Assembly (NCBI GenBank): GCA_900542505.1
Contig: UQNV01000003.1
Coordinates: forward strand, 32,484 to 96,483
Reading direction: 5' to 3'
Length of the DNA stretch: 64,000 nt
Origin: an uncultured Alistipes sp.
GTDB taxonomy: Bacteria; Bacteroidota; Bacteroidia; Bacteroidales; Rikenellaceae
Position numbers and translations under genes: made by a program
Notes under the pieces: generated by a model
What the model saw: the letters and a program-made list of their open reading frames with translations, nothing else
Database searches by the model: none
Told to the model about the DNA's origin: nothing
Shown: positions 36,047 through 46,726 of the stretch, piece by piece
Position numbering within the stretch: position 1 is the first letter of the stretch
How the letters are laid out: every line of letters begins with the position of its first letter

Positions 36047-36748
36047 TCAGCGTTTGTATCCCGTTACGGCCACGTAGTCGCCCCGGTCGTAGCCCTCGAC
36101 GGGCTGCTCCTCGACGCGGTTCGAGCAGAGCGGATGGGTCGTGAGCGTCTGGGCGAACTGCAGGTCGCGGAAGCCCGCCGCTTCGAGCAGCGCCACCTTC
36201 TCGGCCGTCGTGCGCCAGGCGGCCACCTCGACGAACTCGATGGGGTAGGGGTTGGGCGGATAGACCCCTTCGAGCAGCGGATGGTTCCACGTGCCGAGGG
36301 CCTTGGTCAGGTTGTACATGATGCCGTAGGAGCTCTCCTTCGGCACGTCAATGAGCACGATGCGTCCGCCCTGGGGCAGCGCGTCGTAGGCCTTGCGGAC
36401 CACCCCCTCCAGGTCGCCGATGTAGCTCGGCGTGCCGTTGAAGAGCAGCGTGTCGTAGTCGCCGTGGCCGAAGTCGGCCTCCTCGGCCGTAGCGATGGTT
36501 ACGGCGAGGCCCCGCTTGCGGGCGATGTCGGCCATGCCGGTCGAGGGTTCGATGCCGTCGGTGATGTTGATGCCGTACTCCTCGCGGAGAATCTTCTCGA
36601 AGAGCCCGCTGCCGCAGCCCACCGAGAGGATGCGTCCGGCATCCCGAAGTGTCGAGGCAACGAGGTTGACCTCCGAATAGAGTACGTTGCGGTTCTCGAG
36701 GAACCAGGCATCGTAGGCCGATGCGTATTCGTCAAATCCTTTTCCCAT
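36047..36748 (-). CDS. SAM-dependent class I methyltransferase in the thiamine operon
   Basis: The 233-residue protein has the SAM-binding motif I ILSVGCGSGLFEKIL (about residues 40-54), the acidic residue in DGIEPS, and motif IV TLLFNGTPSYIGD. The N-terminus FDEYASAYDAWF is typical of UbiE/methyltransferase-11 type enzymes. It lies inside a tightly packed thiamine operon (16 bases before tenA, 33 after thiF), but methylation has no place in the standard pathway. The substrate is unknown. Confidence 0.88.
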   Translation of the reverse strand: MGKGFDEYASAYDAWFLENRNVLYSEVNLVASTLRDAGRILSVGCGSGLFEKILREEYGINITDGIEPSTGMADIARKRGLAVTIATAEEADFGHGDYDTLLFNGTPSYIGDLEGVVRKAYDALPQGGRIVLIDVPKESSYGIMYNLTKALGTWNHPLLEGVYPPNPYPIEFVEVAAWRTTAEKVALLEAAGFRDLQFAQTLTTHPLCSNRVEEQPVEGYDRGDYVAVTGYKR

Positions 36749-36781
36749 GTTGTGGTTTTTTCGGTAAGTGAAATCGGTTGT

Positions 36782-37480
36782 TCAAAGAGCGATGGTTTCG
36801 CATTGCATGTTTTTGAGGTCGAGCACGAAGAGCCGGCCGTCGAGCGACGGCTCCATGCCGGCGAGCAGTTTGAGCGCTTCGGTGGCTTCGATGGCGCCGA
36901 TGGCGGCCGGGACGCTTCCCAGCACCCCCAGCGTGCGGCGCGGTGCGCTGCACAGCGCCGCACGGTCGGGGTAGAGGTCCGCATAGCGGACTCCGCGGCG
37001 GTGGTTGAAGAGGCTCGCCTGTCCCTCGAAGGGTCCGATGGAGCCGTAGACCCAGGGCCGTTCTGCGGCGGCGCAGGCATCGTCCAGCAGGTAGCGCGTC
37101 GCGAAGTTGTCGCAGCAGTCGACCACCAGGTCGTAGGCGGCGACGAGCCGCTCGGCGTTTGCGGGTGTGAGCCCCTCGGCATGGCACTCGAATCGGGTTG
37201 CCGACGAGAGCGCCGCAAGGCGCCGGAGGGCCGCTTCGCACTTGGGGCGCCCCACCTCCTCCTCGGTGTAGAGCGTCTGGCGCGGCAGGTTGCTCCACGA
37301 CACCGTGTCGTGGTCGCAGAGCCCGATGCGTCCCACACCGGCCCCCGCCAGGATGGGCGCAACCGCCGACCCCAGTCCTCCGAGCCCCACGAGCAGTACC
37401 GACGAGGAGGCCAGACGGCGCTGGCCCTCTTCGCCGATTTCGGGCAGCATGACTTGCCGGGCGTAACGTTCGTCGGCCAT
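36782..37480 (-). CDS. thiF: ThiF-type sulfur-carrier adenylyltransferase
   Basis: The 232-residue E1-like enzyme activates the ThiS C-terminus by adenylation. It shows the ATP-binding VLLVGLGGLGSAVAPILAGAG, the RQTLYTEEEVGRPKCEAA segment and the catalytic Asp in VVDCCDNFATRYLLDDAC. The two CxxC pairs that bind zinc in E. coli ThiF are not both present: the first is replaced by YADL, and the protein ends at the position of the second. ATG 37480 lies 2 bases after the thiH stop. Confidence 0.93.
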   Translation of the reverse strand: MADERYARQVMLPEIGEEGQRRLASSSVLLVGLGGLGSAVAPILAGAGVGRIGLCDHDTVSWSNLPRQTLYTEEEVGRPKCEAALRRLAALSSATRFECHAEGLTPANAERLVAAYDLVVDCCDNFATRYLLDDACAAAERPWVYGSIGPFEGQASLFNHRRGVRYADLYPDRAALCSAPRRTLGVLGSVPAAIGAIEATEALKLLAGMEPSLDGRLFVLDLKNMQCETIAL

Positions 37481-37482
37481 CG

Positions 37483-38592
37483 TCAGTCGAAGATTTTGTC
37501 CCAGTCCTTCCAGACCACTTCGTATCCTTCGCGGCGGATGTCGGCCTCGACCTGGGCCGGCGTGCGCTCGTCGTTTACGGAGAACTGCTCGAGCGACTGC
37601 GGGTAGGTGGCATAGCCTCCCGGGTCGGTCTTCGAACCGGCGCTCATCGACGTCACGCCCAGCGTGGCGAGATGGTTGCGGAAGAGGGCGCTTTCACGCG
37701 TCGAGAAGGAGATGTCGACGTCGTGGTCGAAGATGCGGAAGGCGAAGGTCAGCTGCGCCAGCTCGCGGTCGCTCATCACCACGTTGGGCTGGAAGTGGCC
37801 CTCCGACGGGCGCATGCGGGGGAAGTTGACGCTGTAGCGCGTCTTCCAGTAGTGACGGCGCAGGTACTGCAGGTGGAGCGCCATCATCGTCACGTCGGTG
37901 CGCCACTCCTCGAGTCCGATGAGCACGCCCATGCCGATTTTGTGGACGCCGGCCTGTCCCATGCGGTCGAAGCCGTTGACGCGCCACTCGAACTTCGACT
38001 TCATGCCGGCCGGGTGGTAGATGTTGTAGTTGGCGCGGTTGTAGGTCTCCTGGAAGCAGACCACGCCGTTGAGTCCCGCGTGGGTCAGCCGCTCGTACTC
38101 CTCGGCGGCCAGCGGCATCACCTCGATGGTCAGGTTGTTGAAGTAGGGGCGGCAGACCTGCAGCGCCTTCTCGATGTAGTCGACTCCCGCCGCACGGGGA
38201 TTCTCGCCCGTGACCAGCAGCAGGTTCTCGAAGGGACCGAGGCGGCGGATGGCGCGGCACTCCTCCTCAATCTGTTCGGGGGTGAGAATCACGCGCGGAA
38301 TGGCGTTGTGGCGGTTGAAGCCGCAGTAGACGCACGAATTGGTGCACGAGTTGGTGATGTACATCGGGATGTACATCGAGATGGTCTTGCCGAAACGCTC
38401 CTGCGTATAGCGGCGGCTCAGGCGGGCCATCGGCTCGAGGTAGGCGGCCGCCGCCGGCGAGACGAGTGCCATGAAGTTGTCGAGCGTGAGGTGTTCACGC
38501 CCGAGAGCCGCCTCGACGTCGGCCGGGCGTTTGGACTGGATGCGACGGGTGGTCTCCTCCCAGTCGTATTTGGCTAATTCTTCGGAAAACAT
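37483..38592 (-). CDS. thiH: 2-iminoacetate synthase (radical SAM)
   Basis: The 369-residue radical-SAM enzyme cleaves tyrosine to dehydroglycine for thiazole formation. The cluster motif CTNSCVYC gives C83, C87 and C90, and the C-terminal BATS-like domain (about 255-350) is present. ThiH replaces the oxygen-dependent ThiO, which fits an anaerobic organism. The gene lies 31 bases after thiC and is followed immediately by thiF. Confidence 0.96.
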   Translation of the reverse strand: MFSEELAKYDWEETTRRIQSKRPADVEAALGREHLTLDNFMALVSPAAAAYLEPMARLSRRYTQERFGKTISMYIPMYITNSCTNSCVYCGFNRHNAIPRVILTPEQIEEECRAIRRLGPFENLLLVTGENPRAAGVDYIEKALQVCRPYFNNLTIEVMPLAAEEYERLTHAGLNGVVCFQETYNRANYNIYHPAGMKSKFEWRVNGFDRMGQAGVHKIGMGVLIGLEEWRTDVTMMALHLQYLRRHYWKTRYSVNFPRMRPSEGHFQPNVVMSDRELAQLTFAFRIFDHDVDISFSTRESALFRNHLATLGVTSMSAGSKTDPGGYATYPQSLEQFSVNDERTPAQVEADIRREGYEVVWKDWDKIFD

Positions 38593-38623
38593 TTATTCTT
38601 ATATTCCTTTTTACGTAAACGGG

Positions 38624-41126
<2,503 letters not shown>

Positions 41127-41134
41127 ATCGTGTT

Positions 41135-41761
41135 TCAATGTTGGTTCTTGTCGATGAGTTCCAGTATGGTGCGGGTTTCGCCGACGGGGTCGTCGGCCGT
41201 GAGCAGCGCACCCGACAGGGCGATGCCCCCGATGCCGGTGGCGCAGAGGTCGGCGATGTCGGCTGCCGTGATGCCTCCGATGGCCACCACCGGGAGCGTG
41301 ATGCCCGCCCGGCGGCACTGCGTGAGCAGCGAGCGGTAGCCTTCGAGTCCGAGAATGGGGCTCAGGTTGCTCTTGGTCTGCGTGAAGCGGAAGGGGCCCA
41401 GGCCGATGTAGTCGGCCCCGGCGGCTGCCGCGCGGGCGATGTCGTCGAATGTGTTGGCCGTGGCGCCGATGATGCGGTCGGGCCCCAGGATGCGCCGTGC
41501 CTCGGCCACGGGCATGTCCAGCTTGCCCAGATGGACGCCGTCGGCGCCGAGCCGGTCGACCAGCTCCACGCGGTCGTCGAGTATGAAGGTGGCGCCGCAG
41601 GCACGGCAGCGGGCCGCCACTTCGCGTCCCGTGCGGAGCACCTCTTCGTCCGAGGTCCCCTTCATGCGGAGCTGCACCCAGCGGCAGCCTCCGTCGAGTA
41701 CGGCCTGCGTCCCCGTGAGGTAGTCGTAGCGGTCGTTATGGTGTGTGATGAATTGCAGCAT
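41135..41761 (-). CDS. thiE: Thiamine-phosphate synthase
   Basis: The 208-residue TIM-barrel enzyme joins HMP-pyrophosphate and thiazole phosphate. It carries the pyrophosphate/HMP contacts VQLRMKG, the [20 protein letters not shown] region with conserved Asp residues, [22 protein letters not shown] and VAIGGIT. It is separated by 7 bases from a second ThiE-like gene upstream. Confidence 0.95.
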   Translation of the reverse strand: MLQFITHHNDRYDYLTGTQAVLDGGCRWVQLRMKGTSDEEVLRTGREVAARCRACGATFILDDRVELVDRLGADGVHLGKLDMPVAEARRILGPDRIIGATANTFDDIARAAAAGADYIGLGPFRFTQTKSNLSPILGLEGYRSLLTQCRRAGITLPVVAIGGITAADIADLCATGIGGIALSGALLTADDPVGETRTILELIDKNQH

Positions 41762-41768
41762 GTGGGTC

Positions 41769-42362
41769 CTAATCTATGTTGTATTCGTGGATTCGCTTCA
41801 GCGTGGCCTGCAGCCCGGCGGGCGTCGTGTCGCGCCAGATGCAGCCCAGAAGTGCCGCGCCGCCGAAGCCGTAGTCGCGCAGCGCGGGCAGCAGTTCGGG
41901 ACGTACGCCTCCCAGTGCCGCTACCCGCCGGCCGAGCAGACCGCGTGCTGCAGCATCGCGCAGCACGGAGGGGGTGAAGGCCGAGCGGTAGCCCTCCTTC
42001 GAGATGCTGTCGAAGATGGGGCTCAGAAAGAGGTAGTCGCTCGTGCGGTCGGCCGCCACCTCGTCGAGCGAGTGGCACGACCGGCTGACCAGTCCGCCGA
42101 ATCCGGCGGGCGGCTGCGGATTGCGGCTGTTCAGGTGAATGCCTCCGACGCCATACTCGGCGGCCAGCCCCGGGTGGTCCTGCAGCGTGAGGCGCGGGTG
42201 GAGCTCGCCGGGAATGGCATCGAGCAGCCGGCGCATCGACTCCTCGTCGGAATGCGGCTTGCGCAGATGGACGCGGTCGATGCCTTCGAGCAGCAGGGTG
42301 CGGATGATGTCCGCCTCCTGCTCTGCGAAGCTGCTCTTGGTGATGACGTAGAGACGCATCAT
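41769..42362 (-). CDS. Second ThiE/TenI-like protein
   Basis: The 197-residue protein belongs to the ThiE/TenI fold (VHLRKPHSD near residue 31, GGIHLNSRN, VSRSCHSLDE, DYLFLSPIFDSISKEGY, VAALGGV). It lacks the conserved aspartates of the DDR segment (here LQDHPGL) and thus resembles TenI, a thiazole tautomerase, more than the condensing enzyme. ATG 42362 overlaps the thiS stop by four bases; a second ATG follows at once. Role as tautomerase is inference. Confidence 0.85.
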   Translation of the reverse strand: MMRLYVITKSSFAEQEADIIRTLLLEGIDRVHLRKPHSDEESMRRLLDAIPGELHPRLTLQDHPGLAAEYGVGGIHLNSRNPQPPAGFGGLVSRSCHSLDEVAADRTSDYLFLSPIFDSISKEGYRSAFTPSVLRDAAARGLLGRRVAALGGVRPELLPALRDYGFGGAALLGCIWRDTTPAGLQATLKRIHEYNID

Positions 42363-42559
42363 CCGCCGCAGACGGCCCTGATGACCGTGATTTTGCTTCC
42401 CTCTTCGAGAGGCGTGTTGCCCCAGTCGCGGCGCGGCACCACGCGGTTGTTCACGGCGACGGCCACCCCTTCGAGCGGAATCTGCGCCTGGGTCAGAGCC
42501 TCTTCGAGCGTCGAGTCTCCATGGAGCTCGAACGGCTTGTGGTTGATGAGTATGTTCAT
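42359..42559 (-). CDS. thiS: Sulfur-carrier protein ThiS
   Basis: The 66-residue ubiquitin-like protein ends in the required Gly-Gly (VCGG), which is adenylated by ThiF and then carries the thiocarboxylate for thiazole synthesis. It is the first gene of the thiamine operon, directly behind the TPP riboswitch. Confidence 0.95.
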   Translation of the reverse strand: MNILINHKPFELHGDSTLEEALTQAQIPLEGVAVAVNNRVVPRRDWGNTPLEEGSKITVIRAVCGG

Positions 42560-42618
42560 GCGATTCCCGTTTTACGCCAGAGGTGTGCCCGCAGTAACGG
42601 CGACGCAACGGTCTATGA

Positions 42619-42706
42619 ACAAGTCCTTTCGGCGGCATTGCCCGCATCAAGTTCATAGGGTATAATCTCAGCCTCGGAGCCGGTGGCAGCGGGGCACCCC
42701 TCTTGT
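42619..42706 (-). promoter_or_regulatory. TPP riboswitch of the thiamine operon
   Basis: On the minus strand the aptamer contains GGGGTGCC, the core GGCTGAGATTATACCC, GAACTTGATGC and GCGAAAGG, the conserved THI-box elements. P1 can form between ACAAG at the 5' end and CTTGT at the 3' end. It starts within about 10 bases after the predicted -7 box and leaves 59 bases before thiS. No U-tract terminator was found after it, which favours translational or Rho-dependent control. Confidence 0.95.
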
Positions 42707-42715
42707 GTTTGAAGA

Positions 42716-42723
42716 CAAAGATA
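42716..42723 (-). promoter_or_regulatory. -7 box of the thiamine operon
   Basis: TATCTTTG on the minus strand stands about 10 bases before the TPP aptamer, so transcription would begin just at its 5' end. Confidence 0.65.
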
Positions 42724-42893
42724 CGAAAAAATCCGGACGGTGTGCACCTCATCGGCAAAAAAAACGTGTCTGCATCCGCCGGCGTGCCGGGATGCAGGCG
42801 GGACCCGCGTGCCGGCGTGCCGGTGAGCCCGAAAACCGGGAAAATGGTAACAGCATCCGTAATCCGTCTATGCCGCCGTCCGCGCAAAGCCCC

Positions 42894-42901
42894 TATCTTT
42901 G
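42894..42901 (+). promoter_or_regulatory. -7 box of the secreted alpha/beta hydrolase
   Basis: TATCTTTG ends 48 bases before ATG 42950. Confidence 0.6.
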
Positions 42902-42949
42902 CACTGCGAACCCGGGGCGGACCAGACGCCCGTAACACAACCGTACAGA

Positions 42950-44041
42950 ATGGATATGAAACAGACCGTATTGCCGCTTTTGCTCCTGGTGGGGCTGTTG
43001 CCGGCCGCCGCATCGGCCTCCGGGCCCGGAAAAGATGCTGAAACCGTTAAAACATACGATATGGAGACGTTGGAACTGACCCGCGAATGGGACAAGACCT
43101 TTCCGCTGAGCGACAAGGTCGAACACACGAAAATCACTTTTCACAACCGCTACGGCATTACGCTTGCCGCCGACCTCTACAAACCCCAGGGTGCCGAGGG
43201 CCCGTTTGCGGCCATTGCCGTCTGCGGCCCCTACGGAGCCGTGAAGGAGCAGGTCTCGGGCCGTTACGCCCAGGCGCTGGCCGAGCGCGGGTTCCTGGCA
43301 ATCGCCTTCGACCCGTCGTACTGCGGCGAGAGCGGCGGCACACCCCGCAACCTCACCTCGCCCGAAATCAGTACGGATGATTTCAGCGCCGCCATCGACT
43401 GCCTGCTCACGCGCGACGACGTCGACCCCGAACGTGTCGGCATCTGCGGCATCTGCGGCTGGGGCGGCTTTGCGCTCAATGCCGCGGCCATCGATACGCG
43501 TATCCGTGCGACGGTCACCTCGACGATGTACGACATGAGCCGCGTGAACGCCAACGGCTACTTCGATTCGATGACCGCCGATGACCGCCATGCGATGCGC
43601 GTGCGGCTCAACGAGCAGCGCCTGAAGGATTACCGCTCGGGCGTGGGCGAGCGCGACGGTGGGGTAGTGGACCCCCTGCCCGATGATGCGCCGCTCTTCG
43701 TGCGCCAGTATCATGACTACTACAAGACGTCGCGCGGGTATCACCGCCGTTCGCCCAACTCCAACGACGGACTGCTGCGCACCAACTCACTGGCCTTCGT
43801 CAACATGCCGCTGCTCACCTATATCGGCGAAATCCGCAGCGCCGTGCTGATGCTCCACGGAACCGAAGCCCATTCGCGCTATTTCAGCGAAGATGCCTTC
43901 AAGCGGCTGGAGGGCGACAACAAACAGCTGCTGCTTATTCCGGGAGCCAATCATGTGGACCTCTACGACAATATGGAGGTGATTCCCTTCGACCGGATTG
44001 CGCGCTTCTATCGCGAGGCGTTCGGCGAGAAGGCCGAGTAG
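42950..44041 (+). CDS. Secreted alpha/beta hydrolase, dienelactone-hydrolase-like
   Basis: The 363-residue protein has a signal peptide (residues 1-24) and an alpha/beta hydrolase domain with N-terminal strands TLAADLYKPQG, oxyanion-region VCGPYGAVKEQ, and a late His in PGANHVDLYD, with Asp/Glu in LHGTEAH. The nucleophile elbow reads GICGICGWGGFA: no serine stands at the expected position. C169 in the elbow is a possible nucleophile, as in dienelactone hydrolase; otherwise the protein may be catalytically altered. It is a single gene ended by a terminator. Confidence 0.82.
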   Translation: MDMKQTVLPLLLLVGLLPAAASASGPGKDAETVKTYDMETLELTREWDKTFPLSDKVEHTKITFHNRYGITLAADLYKPQGAEGPFAAIAVCGPYGAVKEQVSGRYAQALAERGFLAIAFDPSYCGESGGTPRNLTSPEISTDDFSAAIDCLLTRDDVDPERVGICGICGWGGFALNAAAIDTRIRATVTSTMYDMSRVNANGYFDSMTADDRHAMRVRLNEQRLKDYRSGVGERDGGVVDPLPDDAPLFVRQYHDYYKTSRGYHRRSPNSNDGLLRTNSLAFVNMPLLTYIGEIRSAVLMLHGTEAHSRYFSEDAFKRLEGDNKQLLLIPGANHVDLYDNMEVIPFDRIARFYREAFGEKAE

Positions 44042-44069
44042 TTTCCCGTCGACATATTTATATAAGCGA

Positions 44070-44112
44070 CCGGGGCGGAGAGTGTGAGAACTCTTCGCCC
44101 CGGTTGGCTTTT
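44070..44112 (+). terminator. Terminator after the alpha/beta hydrolase
   Basis: A 14-bp stem with one G-T pair (44070-44083 with 44090-44103) is followed by a T-rich stretch. It separates the gene from the convergent macrodomain-like gene. Confidence 0.8.
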
Positions 44113-44173
44113 ATGGTGCAGCCGGTGTTGTCGCCAGTGTCCGCGCAGGCTGCGGGAGGATGTGTGTCGTGCG

Positions 44174-44554
44174 TTACCGGAGCAGTTCGCGGAAGCGGGC
44201 CGGAAGATGGATGTTCTCCACGTCGCGGGCCCGGCTGAAAAGCGGTGCAATCTCTTCGGGCGTGAATCCGGCGATGCCGCAGCCGATTTCGGTGACGAGG
44301 AAGGTCAGGTCGGGGTGGTTGCGGGCGAATGCGATGAATTCATCCACGTAGGGGGCGATGCGCTCCACGCCGCCGTGCATGGTCGGAATGGCGTAGCTGC
44401 GGCCGTGCAGCCCGACGCCCTTGCCCCAGACAGCTCCGAACTTCTGGTAGGCCAGGCGTGCGGCGCCGCCGCCGTGCATGCCTGCGAGGTTGCTCCCGAA
44501 GACGAAGATTTCGCCGGGGGCGAGTTCCGTGATGTAGTCCGGTGTCGTTCTCAT
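44174..44554 (-). CDS. Macrodomain-like protein (A1S_2505-type)
   Basis: The 126-residue cytoplasmic protein shows the pattern GEIFVFGSNLAGMHGGGAA, GVGLHGRSYAIPT, and FLVTEIGCGIAGFTPEEIAPLF. I recognise this as the A1S_2505 type of phage-associated protein, whose glycine-rich loop and IGCGIAG motif recall macrodomains that bind or hydrolyse ADP-ribose. It lies 27 bases after the LacI-type regulator on the same strand and so probably is in its operon, next to three ADP-ribosylglycohydrolase-family genes. Enzyme activity is not shown by the sequence. Confidence 0.7.
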   Translation of the reverse strand: MRTTPDYITELAPGEIFVFGSNLAGMHGGGAARLAYQKFGAVWGKGVGLHGRSYAIPTMHGGVERIAPYVDEFIAFARNHPDLTFLVTEIGCGIAGFTPEEIAPLFSRARDVENIHLPARFRELLR

Positions 44555-44581
44555 GGCTGTGTTGATTGTTGTGCGGCAGGT

Positions 44582-45622
44582 TCAGCGTACGGACTGCTTC
44601 TCCTTCATGAGGATGTTGGCCACCGAATCGCAGACGATGAGTTGCGGTTGGAGCTGCATTCTGGCTCCCGTCGACCGCTTCTCGGCGATACCCTGCATGA
44701 GCAGCTTGACCGCAAGGGTGCCGATTTCGTTCACCGGCTGGCTGATTCGTGTGATGGGCGGGTCGATGAAGTCGAGGAAGGTGTTGTTGTCGAACGTGAT
44801 GGCCGAGATGTCGTCGGGAATCGAGAGCCCCGACTCCTTGATGGCCTTGATGGCGCCGAGCAGGATGGTGTTGCTCAGCGCGAAGATGGCCGTGGGGCGC
44901 TCGGGCGAATTCAGCGCGAGTTTGGTCTCGAGGTATCCGTTCTGAATCGAGAAGCTGTTGCCGGCGATGCGGGCATTCTGTTCGATTCCATGGCCGCGCA
45001 GCGCGTCGAGGTAGCCCCGCACGCGTTCGCGTACCGGCATCGAGTGGGGCGTTCCCTGGATGCAGAGGATTTTTTCGTGGCCGTTGTTGAGCAGGTATTT
45101 CGTCGCCTCGAAGCCGCCCTGGTAGTTGTCGGTGCAGACGTAGGAGAGCTCCGTCGAATTGAAATAACGGTCGATGAGCACCACGGGGGTGACATTGCGG
45201 TTGATGTTCTCGAGCCACGCCGGGTCCTGGCCGCACGGCGTTACGATGATGCCGTCGACGTGGCGCGCCAGCAGCGATTCGATGCTCGCACGCTCGTTGT
45301 GCTCGTCCTCCGTCGTGTCGACCGTGACGGTGGTGTAGCCGTAGGAGCGGGCATCGCGGATGATGGTGCTGGCCAGATTGGCGAAGTAAAGGTTCTCCAT
45401 GCTGGGAATGACAAGCCCGATGGTGTCGGTTTTGCTCGTGCGCAAACCTTTAGCCAGCAGGCTCGGCTTGTAATTGCACCGTTTGGCCTCCTCCTGTATC
45501 GCCTCTACGGTCGATTTGCTGATGCGCGCAAGCTCGGCTTTTCCGCTCAGGACGCGTGAAACGGTTGAAACTGAAAAGCCTGTACGCTCCGATATCGATA
45601 CAATCGTACTCTTCTTTTCCAT
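44582..45622 (-). CDS. LacI-family transcriptional regulator
   Basis: The 346-residue repressor has an N-terminal LacI helix-turn-helix (VSISERTGFSVSTVSRVLSG, about residues 8-27) with hinge, and a periplasmic-binding-protein-like sensor domain (about 60-340) that would bind a sugar or nucleoside. ATG 45622 is chosen over one 24 bases upstream because it starts the family pattern. It is divergent from the ribokinase/SusCD/ADP-ribosylglycohydrolase operon and a LacI-type operator lies between them. Confidence 0.94.
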   Translation of the reverse strand: MEKKSTIVSISERTGFSVSTVSRVLSGKAELARISKSTVEAIQEEAKRCNYKPSLLAKGLRTSKTDTIGLVIPSMENLYFANLASTIIRDARSYGYTTVTVDTTEDEHNERASIESLLARHVDGIIVTPCGQDPAWLENINRNVTPVVLIDRYFNSTELSYVCTDNYQGGFEATKYLLNNGHEKILCIQGTPHSMPVRERVRGYLDALRGHGIEQNARIAGNSFSIQNGYLETKLALNSPERPTAIFALSNTILLGAIKAIKESGLSIPDDISAITFDNNTFLDFIDPPITRISQPVNEIGTLAVKLLMQGIAEKRSTGARMQLQPQLIVCDSVANILMKEKQSVR

Positions 45623-45677
45623 CGTTTTTTTATAAATGCAATTCAAATCTACAGTTTTTTTTCAAAAAAATCAACTT

Positions 45678-45711
45678 TTGTTGCTAAAGTTTTGATTTTT
45701 TATTATACTTG
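45678..45711 (+). promoter_or_regulatory. Promoter of the ribokinase/SusCD operon
   Basis: A -33-like TTGTTG (45678-45683) and a -7-like TATACTTG (45704-45711), one base off the consensus, have a spacing of 20 bases. The region 45640-45710 is strongly AT-rich compared with the surroundings. Confidence 0.55.
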
Positions 45712-45727
45712 CACAAACGTTTGCGTA
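45712..45727. promoter_or_regulatory. LacI-type operator
   Basis: The perfect 10-base palindrome CAAACGTTTG (45714-45723) has the central CG typical of LacI/GalR operators, and the symmetry extends weakly outwards. It begins 2 bases after the -7 box, so a bound repressor would cover the transcription start of the ribokinase operon. Confidence 0.75.
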
Positions 45728-45785
45728 AAACTGGGCGTATCTGTTCAACGCTGCGGATTGAAAAACCATACTAACCTAATAAAAC

Positions 45786-46688
45786 ATGAGTAAAATTATT
45801 GTCATTGGGAGCTCGAATACCGACCTTGCCATCAAGACCGGTTCGATTCCCGAGCCCGGCGAGACGGTCATCGGCGGGAAATTCATGATGACAGCGGGCG
45901 GCAAGGGGGCCAACCAGGCCGTTGCCGTGGCCCGTCTGGGCGGCGATGTGACCTTTGTGACCAAGGTCGGTGACGACATGTTCGGCGACGAATCGCGTAC
46001 GCGTTACGTCAAGGAGGGCCTTCCCGAGAAGTTTCTGCTTGTCGAGAAGGGCACTCCGTCGGGAATGGCGCTCATTACGGTCGACGCCAAAGGTGAGAAC
46101 TGCATTGTGGTGGCGCCCGGAGCCAACGATACGCTGTCGTGTGCCGATATCGACGGCGTACGCGACGAGATTGCGGCGGCCGATTACCTGCTCATGCAGC
46201 TGGAGATTCCGATGCCGGTCGTCGAGTATGCGGCTTCGATTGCCGTTGCTGCCGGAACGAAAGTCATCCTCAATCCCGCACCTGCGGCCCAGCTGTCGAA
46301 GACGCTTGTCGAAAGCCTCTATCTGATTACCCCCAACCGTACGGAGTGCCAGCTGCTCTCGGGCGTGAAGATTGAATCCCAGGCCGACGCCGAGCGCGCG
46401 GCCGCACGTCTGATGGAGATGGGTGCCAGGAACGTCATCGTGACGCTCGGCTCGAAGGGCTCGCTGGTCTGCACGGCCGACGGGTGTAGTGTCGTCGAGG
46501 CGCATCGCGTCGAGGCGATGGATACCACGGCTGCGGGCGACGTATTCAACGGCGCGTTGTGCGTGGCACTCTCCGAAGGCCGTTCGCTGGTCGAGGCGGC
46601 GCGTTTCGCCAGCCGCGCGTCGGCCATCTCGGTGACCCGCATGGGTGCACAGTCGTCGATTCCCCACCGTTCGGAACTCGGCGAATAG
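45786..46688 (+). CDS. rbsK: Ribokinase
   Basis: The 300-residue PfkB-family kinase phosphorylates D-ribose to ribose-5-phosphate. It shows GGKGANQAVAVARLGG near the N-terminus, NPAPA, TPNRTE and the anion-hole/catalytic DTTAAGDVFNGAL motif at about residues 249-261. It is the first gene of the operon with SusC, SusD and the ADP-ribosylglycohydrolase genes, which suggests that ribose is the sugar released. Confidence 0.92.
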   Translation: MSKIIVIGSSNTDLAIKTGSIPEPGETVIGGKFMMTAGGKGANQAVAVARLGGDVTFVTKVGDDMFGDESRTRYVKEGLPEKFLLVEKGTPSGMALITVDAKGENCIVVAPGANDTLSCADIDGVRDEIAAADYLLMQLEIPMPVVEYAASIAVAAGTKVILNPAPAAQLSKTLVESLYLITPNRTECQLLSGVKIESQADAERAAARLMEMGARNVIVTLGSKGSLVCTADGCSVVEAHRVEAMDTTAAGDVFNGALCVALSEGRSLVEAARFASRASAISVTRMGAQSSIPHRSELGE

Positions 46689-46726
46689 AATCCGGAAATG
46701 AAGAACCAAATCTAAAAACACCTGCT

